Positions 25,623 to 33,470 are shown, counted from the stretch's first letter. The stretch: DNA of 47,100 nucleotides from Bacillota bacterium (GCA_019422105.1 JAHZDZ010000018.1:1-47100); one strand, 5' to 3'. Made by a program: numbers and translations. The notes: generated by a model not told the origin, from the letters alone.

Positions 25623-26036
25623 GGCTTTATAAAAGACGCCGGCGGGAGCCGGCAGGCCAATGTAATACAATATAGAATACCTGTACAGTGAAAGGACAGC
25701 TTTTCTTATGGACCCACAAAAGGGAAGGAAAAGGGCTGCCGGGCAGAATAAATTGTTAAAAAATATACTTGTAGTTTTTTACAACTTTTTGCATAAATTT
25801 TTATTTCACAATTTTACCTGTGGAGGTATTATTTTTATGGAAAAAAACAGTGCGATATAAACATTTGTCTTTCGCAGATGGCTCTTATGCGGCATGGGTT
25901 TCAAACTGTTTGACAATGGTATTCCCATGGTTGAAAATATTGATAAAAATATAACGAAAAAATGCTGTTTTGATAGGAAATATACATGATTGCTTACTAA
26001 AAAATAAATTGTGAGCAATTGGCCCGAAAATAATAC

Positions 26037-26066
26037 TTGAAATTTAGGCTGGTATGTCAATATAAT
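26037..26066 (+). promoter_or_regulatory. SigmaA-type promoter before lpd
   Basis: TTGAAA (26037-26042), an 18-bp spacer and TATAAT (26061-26066) lie 84 bp upstream of lpd. This suggests that lpd (and possibly glyA) can be transcribed independently of the riboswitch-controlled gcv genes. Confidence 0.75.
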
Positions 26067-26149
26067 ACTACTATAAATTGATATAAAATCTATATACATG
26101 GCAGTATTTGTTTCTTTACCACAGCATCTAGTAATCTGGAGGTTAAGAT

Positions 26150-27550
26150 ATGTCAGAAAAATTTGATTTGATTGTCATAGGAGCAGGTCCAGGCGGCTAT
26201 GTAGCGGCCATTAAGGCGGCACAGCTTGGAATGAAAACGGCGGTAGTGGAGTCGCGGGAGGTAGGAGGTACATGCCTGAACAGAGGCTGTATTCCCACAA
26301 AGGCTTTGATACACGCGGCGGAGCTTTACAGTGAAATGAAGTCATTGGAGGAAATTGGGCTGTACGCGGAGGGAATCTCCTATGATATTAAGAAAATACA
26401 CCAAAGGAAGGACGAGGTTTTAAACCAAATCCGTTCCGGCATTTTATCCCTTTTCAAAAGCAATAAAATAACACTGATAAACGGAAAAGGCACCATACTG
26501 TCTGAGGGAAGGGTAGAGGTTAAGACGGCAGAGGAAAGAGTTGAGTATGAAGCCGCAAAAATATTGATAGCGGCGGGCTCTGTTCCGTCAAGGCCCCCTA
26601 TCCCCGGCCTTGATCTTGAAAATGTCATCACAAGCGACGAGCTTCTTTCCATGAATGACAGGATATACAATAACTTGGTGATTATCGGCGGCGGCGTTAT
26701 CGGTGTGGAGTTTGCATCCGTGTACAGCGCTCTGGGCGCTCGGGTGACAATTATAGAGGCCCTTGACAGAATACTTCCGAATATGGATAAGGAAATATCA
26801 CAGAATTTAAAAATGATACTGAAAAAACGTGGCGTTGACATCCATACCTCCGCGAAGGTTGAAAAAATCACCATGGAGGACGGCCTCAAATGCTATTATG
26901 AGGAGAAAGAAAAGGTACAGTGTGTGCCCTGCGACGGCGTACTGGTGGCAATCGGCAGAAAGCCCAATACGGCGGGACTGTTTGCCGAGGGCGTCAGCGT
27001 TCAAATGGACAGAGGCAGCATACTGGTAGACGAAAAGTTTGAGACGAGCATGAAAAATGTTTACGCCATAGGGGATGCCATTAAGGGCATACAGCTTGCC
27101 CATGTGGCCAGCGCCCAGGGAATCAACGCGGTAATGGGGATGGCAGGCAAAAAAGGAGAAATCAATCTGGATCTGGTTCCCTCCTGTATCTATACAAGTC
27201 CTGAAATCGCTTCCGTCGGCATAGACGCGGACGAGGCGAAGAGAAGGGGCATCAGCGCAAAATGCGGCAAGTTTATCATGTCCGCCAACGGCAAATCCGT
27301 TATTTCCCGTGAGGAAAGGGGCTTTGTCAAGGTGGTTGCCGAGGAGGGCAGCAATCAGATAATCGGTGCCCAGATGATGTGTGCCAGGGCAACCGATATG
27401 ATAAGCGAATTCACAACAGCTATCGCAAACGGCCTAACCCTGGAGCAGATGCTCTCGGCTATGCGCCCCCACCCCACCTATAACGAAGGGGTGACGGAAG
27501 CGCTTGAGGCGGTGGAGGGAAATTCCATCCACACCGCGCCGAGAAGATAG
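26150..27550 (+). CDS. lpdA: Dihydrolipoyl dehydrogenase (L protein)
   Basis: A 466-residue FAD enzyme that reoxidises the dihydrolipoyl arm of GcvH with NAD+. The FAD motif is GAGPGGY. The redox disulfide is C42 and C47 (GGTCLNRGCIPTKA). The NAD motif is IIGGGVIGVEFASVYSALGARVTIIE, and the active-site base is in the C-terminal HPTYNEGVTEAL. It lacks a fused lipoyl domain. Its position after gcvPB makes it the dedicated L protein of the cleavage system. AGGTT-type ribosome binding site (GGAGG) precedes ATG 26150. Confidence 0.95.
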   Translation: MSEKFDLIVIGAGPGGYVAAIKAAQLGMKTAVVESREVGGTCLNRGCIPTKALIHAAELYSEMKSLEEIGLYAEGISYDIKKIHQRKDEVLNQIRSGILSLFKSNKITLINGKGTILSEGRVEVKTAEERVEYEAAKILIAAGSVPSRPPIPGLDLENVITSDELLSMNDRIYNNLVIIGGGVIGVEFASVYSALGARVTIIEALDRILPNMDKEISQNLKMILKKRGVDIHTSAKVEKITMEDGLKCYYEEKEKVQCVPCDGVLVAIGRKPNTAGLFAEGVSVQMDRGSILVDEKFETSMKNVYAIGDAIKGIQLAHVASAQGINAVMGMAGKKGEINLDLVPSCIYTSPEIASVGIDADEAKRRGISAKCGKFIMSANGKSVISREERGFVKVVAEEGSNQIIGAQMMCARATDMISEFTTAIANGLTLEQMLSAMRPHPTYNEGVTEALEAVEGNSIHTAPRR

Positions 27551-27619
27551 GTTTGCGGCTTTAAAAAGGTGTACTAATTATTTCCATATATATATTTAAT
27601 CAAAGGAAGGATGAAGGAA

Positions 27620-28864
27620 ATGATCAATGAAGTGATGAAATTCATCGCTGCCCATGACCCTGAGGTCGGAGCGGCAATGGAGAGGGAAGCGGCGCGCCAA
27701 AGGAGAAATATCGAGCTTATTGCCTCTGAAAATATTGTTTCAGAAGAAGTTATGCTTGCAATGGGCTCTGTACTTACAAACAAATATGCGGAGGGCTATT
27801 CCGGAAAACGCTATTACGGCGGATGTGAAGATGTTGATATTATGGAGGATTTGGCCATTGCCCGTGCGAAGGAGCTTTTCGGCGCTGAGTTTGTAAACGT
27901 TCAGCCTCACTCCGGCGCGAACGCAAACAATGCCGTTTATTTTGCACTGATTAAACCGGGCGACACCGTTCTTGGCCTTAACCTTGCTCACGGCGGTCAT
28001 CTGACGCACGGAAGCCCCGTAAACCAGTCGGGCGTTTTGTACAATTTTATTCCTTATAACGTAGACGATGTGACACACAGGATTGACTATGATAAGGTAC
28101 GTGAGCTGGCCCATGAGCACAAGCCAAAAATGATTGTGGCAGGCGCATCCGCTTACCCTAGGGAAATCAGATTTGATATTTTTGCGGATATTGCAAAGGA
28201 AGTAGGAGCATACCTTTTTGTTGATATGGCCCATATCGCCGGGCTTGTTGCGGCGGGCCTCCATCAGAGCCCTGTTCCCTACGCGGACGTTGTGACAACT
28301 ACAACACATAAGACACTGAGAGGCCCCCGCGGCGGCATCATTATGTGTAAGGAAGAGCTTGGCCCGAAAATCAACAAGGCAATATTCCCGGGAACACAGG
28401 GCGGCCCTCTCATGCATATTATCGCCGCTAAGGCAGTATGCTTCGGCGAGGCTTTGAAGCCTGAGTTTAAAGAATACCAGGCGCAGGTTATCAAAAATGC
28501 AAAGGCTTTGGCTGACGCTTTGGTAGCACAGGGCTTTAACCTCCTGACAGGCGGAACGGACAACCACTTGATGCTTCTGGATCTGAGAAACATGGATGTC
28601 ACCGGCAAGGAGCTTGAGAAGAGGCTGGACGACGTTTATATCACACTGAACAAAAACGCTATTCCAAATGATCCGAAGAGTCCGTTTGTGACAAGCGGCG
28701 TGAGAATCGGTACGCCTGCTGTGACAACACGTGGGCTGAAAGAGGATGACATGGTGAAAATCGCTGAGTTTATCAAGCTGGCGGCGACGGATTTTGAAAA
28801 CAATATTGACTATATCCGCAAGGGCGTTACTGTAATCTGTGACAAATATCCTCTTTATAAATAA
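27620..28864 (+). CDS. glyA: Serine hydroxymethyltransferase
   Basis: A 414-residue PLP enzyme that interconverts serine and glycine using tetrahydrofolate. It closes the pathway: two glycine can become serine using the methylene-folate made by GcvT. The PLP lysine is K231 in TTTTHKTLRGPRGG. IELIASENIVSEEV, YAEGYSGKRYYGG and HGGHLTHG are canonical. I chose ATG 27620 because AAGGAAGG (27603-27610) directly abuts the ATG at 27611. It lies 69 bp downstream of lpd in the same orientation. Confidence 0.96.
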   Translation: MINEVMKFIAAHDPEVGAAMEREAARQRRNIELIASENIVSEEVMLAMGSVLTNKYAEGYSGKRYYGGCEDVDIMEDLAIARAKELFGAEFVNVQPHSGANANNAVYFALIKPGDTVLGLNLAHGGHLTHGSPVNQSGVLYNFIPYNVDDVTHRIDYDKVRELAHEHKPKMIVAGASAYPREIRFDIFADIAKEVGAYLFVDMAHIAGLVAAGLHQSPVPYADVVTTTTHKTLRGPRGGIIMCKEELGPKINKAIFPGTQGGPLMHIIAAKAVCFGEALKPEFKEYQAQVIKNAKALADALVAQGFNLLTGGTDNHLMLLDLRNMDVTGKELEKRLDDVYITLNKNAIPNDPKSPFVTSGVRIGTPAVTTRGLKEDDMVKIAEFIKLAATDFENNIDYIRKGVTVICDKYPLYK

Positions 28865-29303
28865 TATCAATAGGCCTGATTTTGCTGATAAATAGCTGAG
28901 GTTCGGGGGGCGCAGCGCCCCGCATGCAGTCCGCAGAAAAAGCAAACCAAAAGAGCGGTTTTGCGCAGCAAAATACGGAGTATTTCAATGTTTTTGAAAG
29001 GCCGAATCACCGCCCAAAATAGGGCGGCGTCACAGGCGCTTTTCTCAAAGAAAAAAGTGATGAAAGATCTCTTTCGTCCTTTGACACACCGAGAGGAGGG
29101 AAGAAAATCCCTCCTTTCAGCTTGTCAGTCCTGTCCTAACCCAGCCGTATTAAAAGCGGAGCAAAAATTTTATGGGAAAGCTCTTTTCTCTCCTAATTAA
29201 GCTGTATTTTGCGCAGGGATTACGGTTAAGGCTTAAAAAGGCGGTGTTTTGGCTCGAAAATTTTCGGCATGTTGGAAGGGGGAAAAATCCCCCTTTTTTT
29301 TGC
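28865..29303. other. Intergenic region with several hairpins, no gene
   Basis: No coding sequence is supported in this gap. GGGGCGC/GCGCCCC (about 28907-28921) and GAGGGA/TCCCTC (near 29094-29118) form hairpins. A strong terminator, AAGGGGG (29276-29282)/CCCCCTT with a T run to 29301, ends the glyA transcript. The short open frames here have no recognisable product. Confidence 0.6.
29276..29301 (+). terminator. Intrinsic terminator upstream of folT
   Basis: The stem AAGGGGG/CCCCCTT with an AAAAAT loop is followed by seven or more T residues. Confidence 0.85.
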
Positions 29304-29388
29304 GGGCCGTAGATGGAAAGTTTTTTTCAAATACATGCTGCACGTAAGTACGGGGAGTGTTTTGGCATTGGGTGTTTACGGCCTTTTT
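29304..29388 (+). promoter_or_regulatory. Structured leader with terminator-like stem before folT
   Basis: GGCCGTA (29305-29311) pairs with TACGGCC (29377-29383), followed by five T residues and enclosing about 65 nt with further pairing. The enclosed sequence starts GATGGAAAG and ends GGCATTGGG. Folate transporter genes are often under a tetrahydrofolate riboswitch, and GTAGATG and CATTG recall parts of that RNA, but the conserved core is not convincingly matched. I call it a candidate conditional terminator only. Confidence 0.3.
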
Positions 29389-29465
29389 GATGGCTGTTTT
29401 ATAGAATTGGGCGGTTTTTTAATGTTTTGCTTAACCTTATATAGGGACTTAACGGAGGAAGACAG

Positions 29466-30011
29466 ATGAGGGAAATCCATGAAAATGCATTGGATATCAG
29501 AAATATCAGAGTGTTGACGGCCGTCAGTCTTCTGACGGCCTTGAAGATAGTATTTGATTTTATGACAATACAGATTACACCGAGCCTCCATTTCAGCTTT
29601 GAGTTTCTTGTCTCGGCCCTCACGGGAATGCTTTTTGGACCGGCAGTCAGTATGATTTCCGCCCTTGTGAGCGATATTGTCTGCTATGTTCTAAATCCCA
29701 AGGGTGTATATTTCATTGGTTTTACACTGGTGGCTGTTTTGTCAGGTTATCTGAACGGAAAGTTTTTGTTCCGTCAAAAAATAACATGGGGGCGGATTGT
29801 TTCCCTGCGGCTTTTGGAGGTACTTCTCTGCAATATACTGTTGAACACTGCATTTTTGGTGGTGCTTTATACACCCTCTGTTTTAGCCGGATTTCCGGCC
29901 AGAGTAATCAAAAATGCTGTTTCTCTGCCCTTCGAGACGGTTATATTGTATTTCCTTCTGAGCAGGGTACAGGATTTTAAACAATATATAAAATGGGACG
30001 GATGGAAATGA
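29466..30011 (+). CDS. folT: ECF transporter substrate-binding subunit, folate type (FolT-like)
   Basis: A 181-residue integral membrane S component with six hydrophobic segments. It fits the folate-family ECF S component: SLHFSFEFLVSALTGMLFGP, PKGVYFIGFTLVAVLSGYLNGKF, and the late R-x-x-KNAVSLPFETVILYFLL motif. It captures folate and works with a shared EcfA/EcfT energising module encoded elsewhere. Its place beside gcv and glyA makes sense because both need tetrahydrofolate. GGAGGAAG precedes ATG 29466. It overlaps the GDSL gene by 4 bp. Confidence 0.82.
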   Translation: MREIHENALDIRNIRVLTAVSLLTALKIVFDFMTIQITPSLHFSFEFLVSALTGMLFGPAVSMISALVSDIVCYVLNPKGVYFIGFTLVAVLSGYLNGKFLFRQKITWGRIVSLRLLEVLLCNILLNTAFLVVLYTPSVLAGFPARVIKNAVSLPFETVILYFLLSRVQDFKQYIKWDGWK

Positions 30012-30604
30012 AAATAATCTGTTTGGGCGACAGTCTGACCTATGGCTTTAGCGTGGCAAGAAAGGATACATGGGTTCATGACGCTGGGCAAAGATTAGAA
30101 AGACATACATTTGTGAATAGAGGAGTGAACGGCGATACCACAGGCGGTATGCTTGCAAGGCTCTATAGGGATACAGTGCTGGAGAGGGCCGATATGGCTG
30201 TTGTAATGGGCGGCAGCAATGATTTTATGATGGGCTGTGATTTGCCGATAGTGAGGACTAACATGATGGCTATGGCCAACCAGTTGGCTTATCACAGAAT
30301 AAAGCCTGTCATCGGCATCCCTGTACTGGCGGAGGAAAAGACACTGACACCGCGGTGGAAAACCTTTGCAGACTGCGGACAGCTAAACGGAAGTCTTAGG
30401 GCTTACAGGCAGTGGATACTTACTTTCAGCAGAGTGTACCAAGTTGAGTATGTGGATTTTCAGGCTGCCTTTGAAAAAGCAATGCGGGAGGGTCTGTATC
30501 TGGACGGACTGCACTTGAATCGGGAGGGCCATGAGGTAATGGCAGGGATACTGTGTGAGTTTTTGGAGAACAGAAAAAGGGCTCTTTTTGGAGAGAAGCT
30601 CTAG
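30008..30604 (+). CDS. GDSL/SGNH-family esterase or lipase
   Basis: A 198-residue cytoplasmic hydrolase with all SGNH blocks: GDSLTYGF with nucleophile S9, the block II Gly in GVNGDTTGG, GGSNDF (block III) and DGLHLNREGHE with catalytic Asp and His. The substrate is unknown; these enzymes deacylate many small esters or glycans. ATG 30008 overlaps the folT stop (ATGA), so it is translationally coupled to folT. A strong terminator follows at 30705. Confidence 0.85.
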   Translation: MKIICLGDSLTYGFSVARKDTWVHDAGQRLERHTFVNRGVNGDTTGGMLARLYRDTVLERADMAVVMGGSNDFMMGCDLPIVRTNMMAMANQLAYHRIKPVIGIPVLAEEKTLTPRWKTFADCGQLNGSLRAYRQWILTFSRVYQVEYVDFQAAFEKAMREGLYLDGLHLNREGHEVMAGILCEFLENRKRALFGEKL

Positions 30605-30704
30605 TATTTTTAAAAAATTTATGCTGTTATTTGGACAGGTTTGTGGAGAAATATTAATTCTCTGTTTGACTTCATAAGGATAGATTTAAAAATCTATACA
30701 TTTT

Positions 30705-30748
30705 AAAAAGGGCACGAGGCGCATTACAGCGCTTCCTTGCCCTTTTTT
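30705..30748 (+). terminator. Intrinsic terminator after the GDSL gene
   Basis: AAAAAGGGCA pairs with TGCCCTTTTT around an inner GCGC/GCGC stem. The T run ends at 30748. It isolates the recombinase operon from the metabolic cargo upstream. Confidence 0.92.
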
Positions 30749-30785
30749 GTTTTTAAAATTTCTCGGATACGGAAATAAGGGCGGC

Positions 30786-30814
30786 GGATATTTCGAGAAT
30801 CCCCTTCATAGGAT
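30786..30814 (+). promoter_or_regulatory. SigmaE-like promoter of the recombinase operon
   Basis: GGATATT (30786-30792) fits the SigmaE -35 (KMATATT) at 6 of 7 positions. CATAGGAT (30807-30814) fits the -10 (CATACAHT) at 6 of 8, with a 14-bp spacer. It lies between a strong terminator and the 71-residue gene. Mother-cell SigmaE control of the recombinase is what a skin-like system needs. Confidence 0.55.
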
Positions 30815-30859
30815 AGGAATGGATGAGCTTGTTTTTATCCGGTTATTGAAAAGGGGGGA

Positions 30860-31075
30860 ATGGATTTGAGAGAAGGGGAAGATGCATTGACGGAGCTGGC
30901 CCTTAGTCTGGCGCTGAACAGGCTGTTATATGAAAAAAAGCAAATTACCTATGATGTTTACCTGAAGGTTTCCGATGGAATAAGAAGAGAAGGGAATGCC
31001 TTGGAGGAAAAGAAAAATACGGATACCCTGCATATGGAGCAGTATAAAAATATCGGAACTGTACAGAGGGAATAG
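30860..31075 (+). CDS. Small protein co-transcribed with the recombinase
   Basis: A protein of about 71 residues, charged and helical (ELALSLALNRLLYEKKQITYDVYLKVSDGIRRE). The L-N-x-L-L-x-x-x-x-I-x-x-x-x-Y pattern resembles the short SHOCT-like helical hairpin seen in many small phage and mobile-element proteins. ATG 30860 almost touches its GGGGGG ribosome site, so TTG 30866 may be the real start. Its TAG is directly followed by the recombinase ATG. Candidate roles are recombination directionality factor or recombinase cofactor; both are inferred from position only. Confidence 0.65.
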   Translation: MDLREGEDALTELALSLALNRLLYEKKQITYDVYLKVSDGIRREGNALEEKKNTDTLHMEQYKNIGTVQRE

Positions 31076-32698
31076 ATGGATCTGTACCGTATACGAAATC
31101 TTTTTCAGCAGGGTGCAAATATTTATGAGATACCAATGAAGGTTACATACTACGCGAGAGTTTCCACCGATAAATATGAGCAGGCTAATTCCCTGAAAAA
31201 CCAGATTGACTATTTCTCTGAATTTATCAAAAAGAATCAGGCATGGGAATATGTGGAGGGCTACATAGACGAGGGACTTAGCGGCACCAGCGTCAACAAA
31301 CGGGATTCCTTTTTGCGGATGGTGGCGGACGCCAGAGAGGGACGATTTGATTTTATTATTACGAAGGAGATTTCCCGCTTTTCCAGAAATACACTGGACA
31401 GCATACGGTATACGCAAATGCTTTTGTCCTATGGCGTGGGCGTATTTTTTCAGACAGATAATATCAATACACTGATGCCTGATGCGGAGCTGAGGCTTAC
31501 CATCATGTCAAGCATTGCGCAGGAGGAGGTGCGCAAGCTTTCCGAGAGAGTAAAATTCGGTATGAAGCGCTCCATTGAGAAGGGGCGGGTGCTGGGAAAC
31601 AGCAATCTTTGGGGATATCGAAAGGAAAACGGAAGGCTGGTGGTTGAAAAGCAGGAGGCGGAAATCGTGCGGCTTATATTTGACTGGTACGCCAACGGCA
31701 AAATGGGAACACGGGCCATAGCCAGACGATTGAGCGGCATGGGATACAAGAGCAGTGCGGGCACTGATTTTTGCGCCACAACCGTTCGGAATATTGTGAC
31801 GAATCCTAAGTACAAGGGCTATTACTGCGGCAACAAAACGAAGGTTGTGGATTACCGCATGAAAAACAAGGTTTTTCTTTCCCCCGCGGAATGGGTGGTT
31901 TTTAAGGATGAGGAGACGGTGCCGCCGATTGTATCAGAAACCCTTTGGGAAAGTGCGAATGCCCTCTATCAAAAAAAGAGAGAAAGGGCAAAGGAGACAG
32001 TAAAGACATCTACGTCCAGCCGTTATGCCTACAGCGGCAAAATATTCTGCGCCCTGCACGGCGAAGCATTCCACCGTACTGTTTACCGCTACAGTACAGG
32101 AAACAGGGAGGCGTGGCAGTGTGCTGTGTACCGTAAGGGAGGAAAGGCCGCATGCGCCATGCCTACTGTCTATACAGAGGAGTTAAATGCCGTGGCTGAC
32201 ACTCTTTTTCTGAAGCCCTTTCTGGGAAGGTGTGACATTGTCAAAGCACTGTGCCGCCGCTATGAAGCTGTGCTTGACGGCGGGAAGAAGGGAGAGGGCA
32301 AAGGGGAGGCGGCAAAGGAGATGGTAAAGCTTGAGAGCCAGAGAGAAAAGCTTTTGGACCTGTATCTGGAGGGAAAGATTCCGAAGGAGAGCTATTTGAG
32401 CCGCAATGCCTCTTTGGGGGAGAAAATCAGTCTGCTGGAGAAAGAGCACAGGAGGATGAAAACGCCATACAGCAAAATGGAAGATATGAAAAACGCACTG
32501 GAGGGTCTTTTACAGGGGGAGAAGAGAGAACTGCTTCTCGGAGAACTGACGGAAAGGATTACGGTGTTGGAGGGCTCTGATAAGAAAAGGCTTTTGCTTG
32601 AGGCTGCTTTTATAGATGGCCAAACGGAACGGGTGGAATATGACAGGAGGGAAAAGAGCGTAAAACATCATTTTGTATGTGACAATACATATGATTAA
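31076..32698 (+). CDS. Large serine recombinase of the spoIVA element
   Basis: A 540-residue large serine recombinase of the type that includes SpoIVCA. The resolvase catalytic domain spans about residues 22-170 with the nucleophile S30 in YYARVSTDK and EISRFSRNTLD on the catalytic helix. The recombinase DNA-binding domain spans about 185-290, followed by a zinc-ribbon-like region near C325 (CALHG...WQC...ACAMP) and a C-terminal coiled coil (about 420-500). The start at ATG 31076 has AGAGGG just upstream and is coupled to the 71-residue gene. The last codons overlap the attR core, and the stop lies 3 bp past it, so integration and excision change its C-terminus. Confidence 0.95.
   Translation: MDLYRIRNLFQQGANIYEIPMKVTYYARVSTDKYEQANSLKNQIDYFSEFIKKNQAWEYVEGYIDEGLSGTSVNKRDSFLRMVADAREGRFDFIITKEISRFSRNTLDSIRYTQMLLSYGVGVFFQTDNINTLMPDAELRLTIMSSIAQEEVRKLSERVKFGMKRSIEKGRVLGNSNLWGYRKENGRLVVEKQEAEIVRLIFDWYANGKMGTRAIARRLSGMGYKSSAGTDFCATTVRNIVTNPKYKGYYCGNKTKVVDYRMKNKVFLSPAEWVVFKDEETVPPIVSETLWESANALYQKKRERAKETVKTSTSSRYAYSGKIFCALHGEAFHRTVYRYSTGNREAWQCAVYRKGGKAACAMPTVYTEELNAVADTLFLKPFLGRCDIVKALCRRYEAVLDGGKKGEGKGEAAKEMVKLESQREKLLDLYLEGKIPKESYLSRNASLGEKISLLEKEHRRMKTPYSKMEDMKNALEGLLQGEKRELLLGELTERITVLEGSDKKRLLLEAAFIDGQTERVEYDRREKSVKHHFVCDNTYD
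32662..32693 (+). other. attR of the spoIVA element
   Basis: AAAACATCATTTTG (32662-32675) is the exact inverse of the attL arm. It is followed by 7 nt and the core CAATACATATG (32683-32693). The site overlaps the recombinase 3-prime end and the first retained codons of the spoIVA tail. Confidence 0.88.
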
Positions 32699-32966
32699 AG
32701 CCAATATCGAGACGGAGGTCAGCCCCATTGTGGGAACGGAGGAGCAGAGCAAGGATTTTATCGCCGATTTGCTGAGCGAATACAAGACGTCGCCTGAAAA
32801 GATATGGGATTTGAATATCTTTGGCAGAACGCTGAATAATCTTGTCAGTGAGGGGATGCAGAATAAAATTTACAGAATGCCTGAGGACGCCCAGATGAAG
32901 CTTCAGGAGACTCTGCAAAAGATTATAAACGAGGGAAGCGGCGGGCTAATCTGTATTATTCTTTAA
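32691..32966 (+). CDS. spoIVA: Stage IV sporulation protein A, C-terminal part (separated by element)
   Basis: The frame from the core ATG reads MIKANIETEVSPIVGTE and ends IINEGSGGLICIIL, the conserved C-terminus of SpoIVA that targets and assembles the protein on the forespore surface. It has no start region or ribosome binding site of its own and is not expected to be translated until joined to the N-terminal part at 15434-16639. Joining at the core gives E-S-I-H-M-I-K without a frameshift. The sequence shows no decay (91 intact codons), which argues for selection through periodic excision, not an old dead gene. Confidence 0.95.
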   Translation: MIKANIETEVSPIVGTEEQSKDFIADLLSEYKTSPEKIWDLNIFGRTLNNLVSEGMQNKIYRMPEDAQMKLQETLQKIINEGSGGLICIIL

Positions 32967-33040
32967 GAAAAAGTGCATGTCCTTGGCTTTGTCAATATAA
33001 AATGGGGGGCAGAGCCCCAAAGGAACCCTTTAGAAAAGCG

Positions 33041-33072
33041 AAGCGCCATACTGTCATCAGTATGGCGCTTTC
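33041..33072 (+). terminator. Terminator downstream of the spoIVA tail
   Basis: A perfect 13-bp stem AAGCGCCATACTG (33041-33053)/CAGTATGGCGCTT (33058-33070) with a TCAT loop has only a short T tail. It probably terminates the rebuilt spoIVA transcript. No gene is seen in 33073-33460. Confidence 0.75.
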
Positions 33073-33470
33073 ATTATGGGAATAAATCCATGCTGCGTTT
33101 TGGACACTGTCCAATCTCCTCCGCTTTTTAAAAGCAAGGGGAATTTCTATCGGAAAACATTACTTTTCTTACGGCTTCAAGCTGAAAGCTTTTCCCGGGT
33201 CTTTAAGCGTTTTGTTATGCTGCGGAGGGAATGCGATATCGTTTTGCTGCTCTTTTTTCGTGGTATCTGCCGAATAATTGGAAGTTATACTGCATCGGCC
33301 CCACCACATCGCCGTTTTATTTTTTCATGTGATAAATGGCAGCGGTTTATCAGAGGAGACCTGCCGTTTTGACGAAGAGGCTCATGAAACGCGGGATAAA
33401 AAAATGTGGAATTTTGTCCTGTTTTCGCCGCGAAAAATTTCGTGATTTCTGTACTTTTCCATGATATTTG

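Larger units (their letters stand above)
16629..32693 (+). mobile_element. 16-kb skin-like intervening element in spoIVA
   Basis: An intervening sequence of 16,054 bp (core start to core start) splits spoIVA. Both ends carry CAATACATATG. The large serine recombinase gene lies at the right end, as spoIVCA does beside its attachment site in the sigK skin element. Precise recombination of the two cores restores the spoIVA frame with no added or lost codon. The cargo is a MerR regulator, an effector-binding protein, an amidase, the complete glycine cleavage system with glyA, a FolT-type transporter, a GDSL esterase and a 71-residue protein. Excision during sporulation is inferred by analogy with skin and is not shown by sequence alone. 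Confidence 0.92.

Noticed and set aside
27740..28945. 401-residue open frame opposite glyA
   Set aside because: It is antisense to the well-conserved glyA gene and has no family features; its length comes from codon bias of glyA.
29269..29469. 66-residue hydrophobic open frame before folT
   Set aside because: It begins in the terminator before folT and crosses the structured leader. The hydrophobic translation is driven by T runs.
15434..32966. The spoIVA split as a simple inversion, translocation or dead pseudogene
   Set aside because: Both halves keep the same orientation and intact codons, share an 11-bp core at the break, rejoin without frameshift to the family length, and have a serine recombinase gene at the junction. 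A random break explains none of these.
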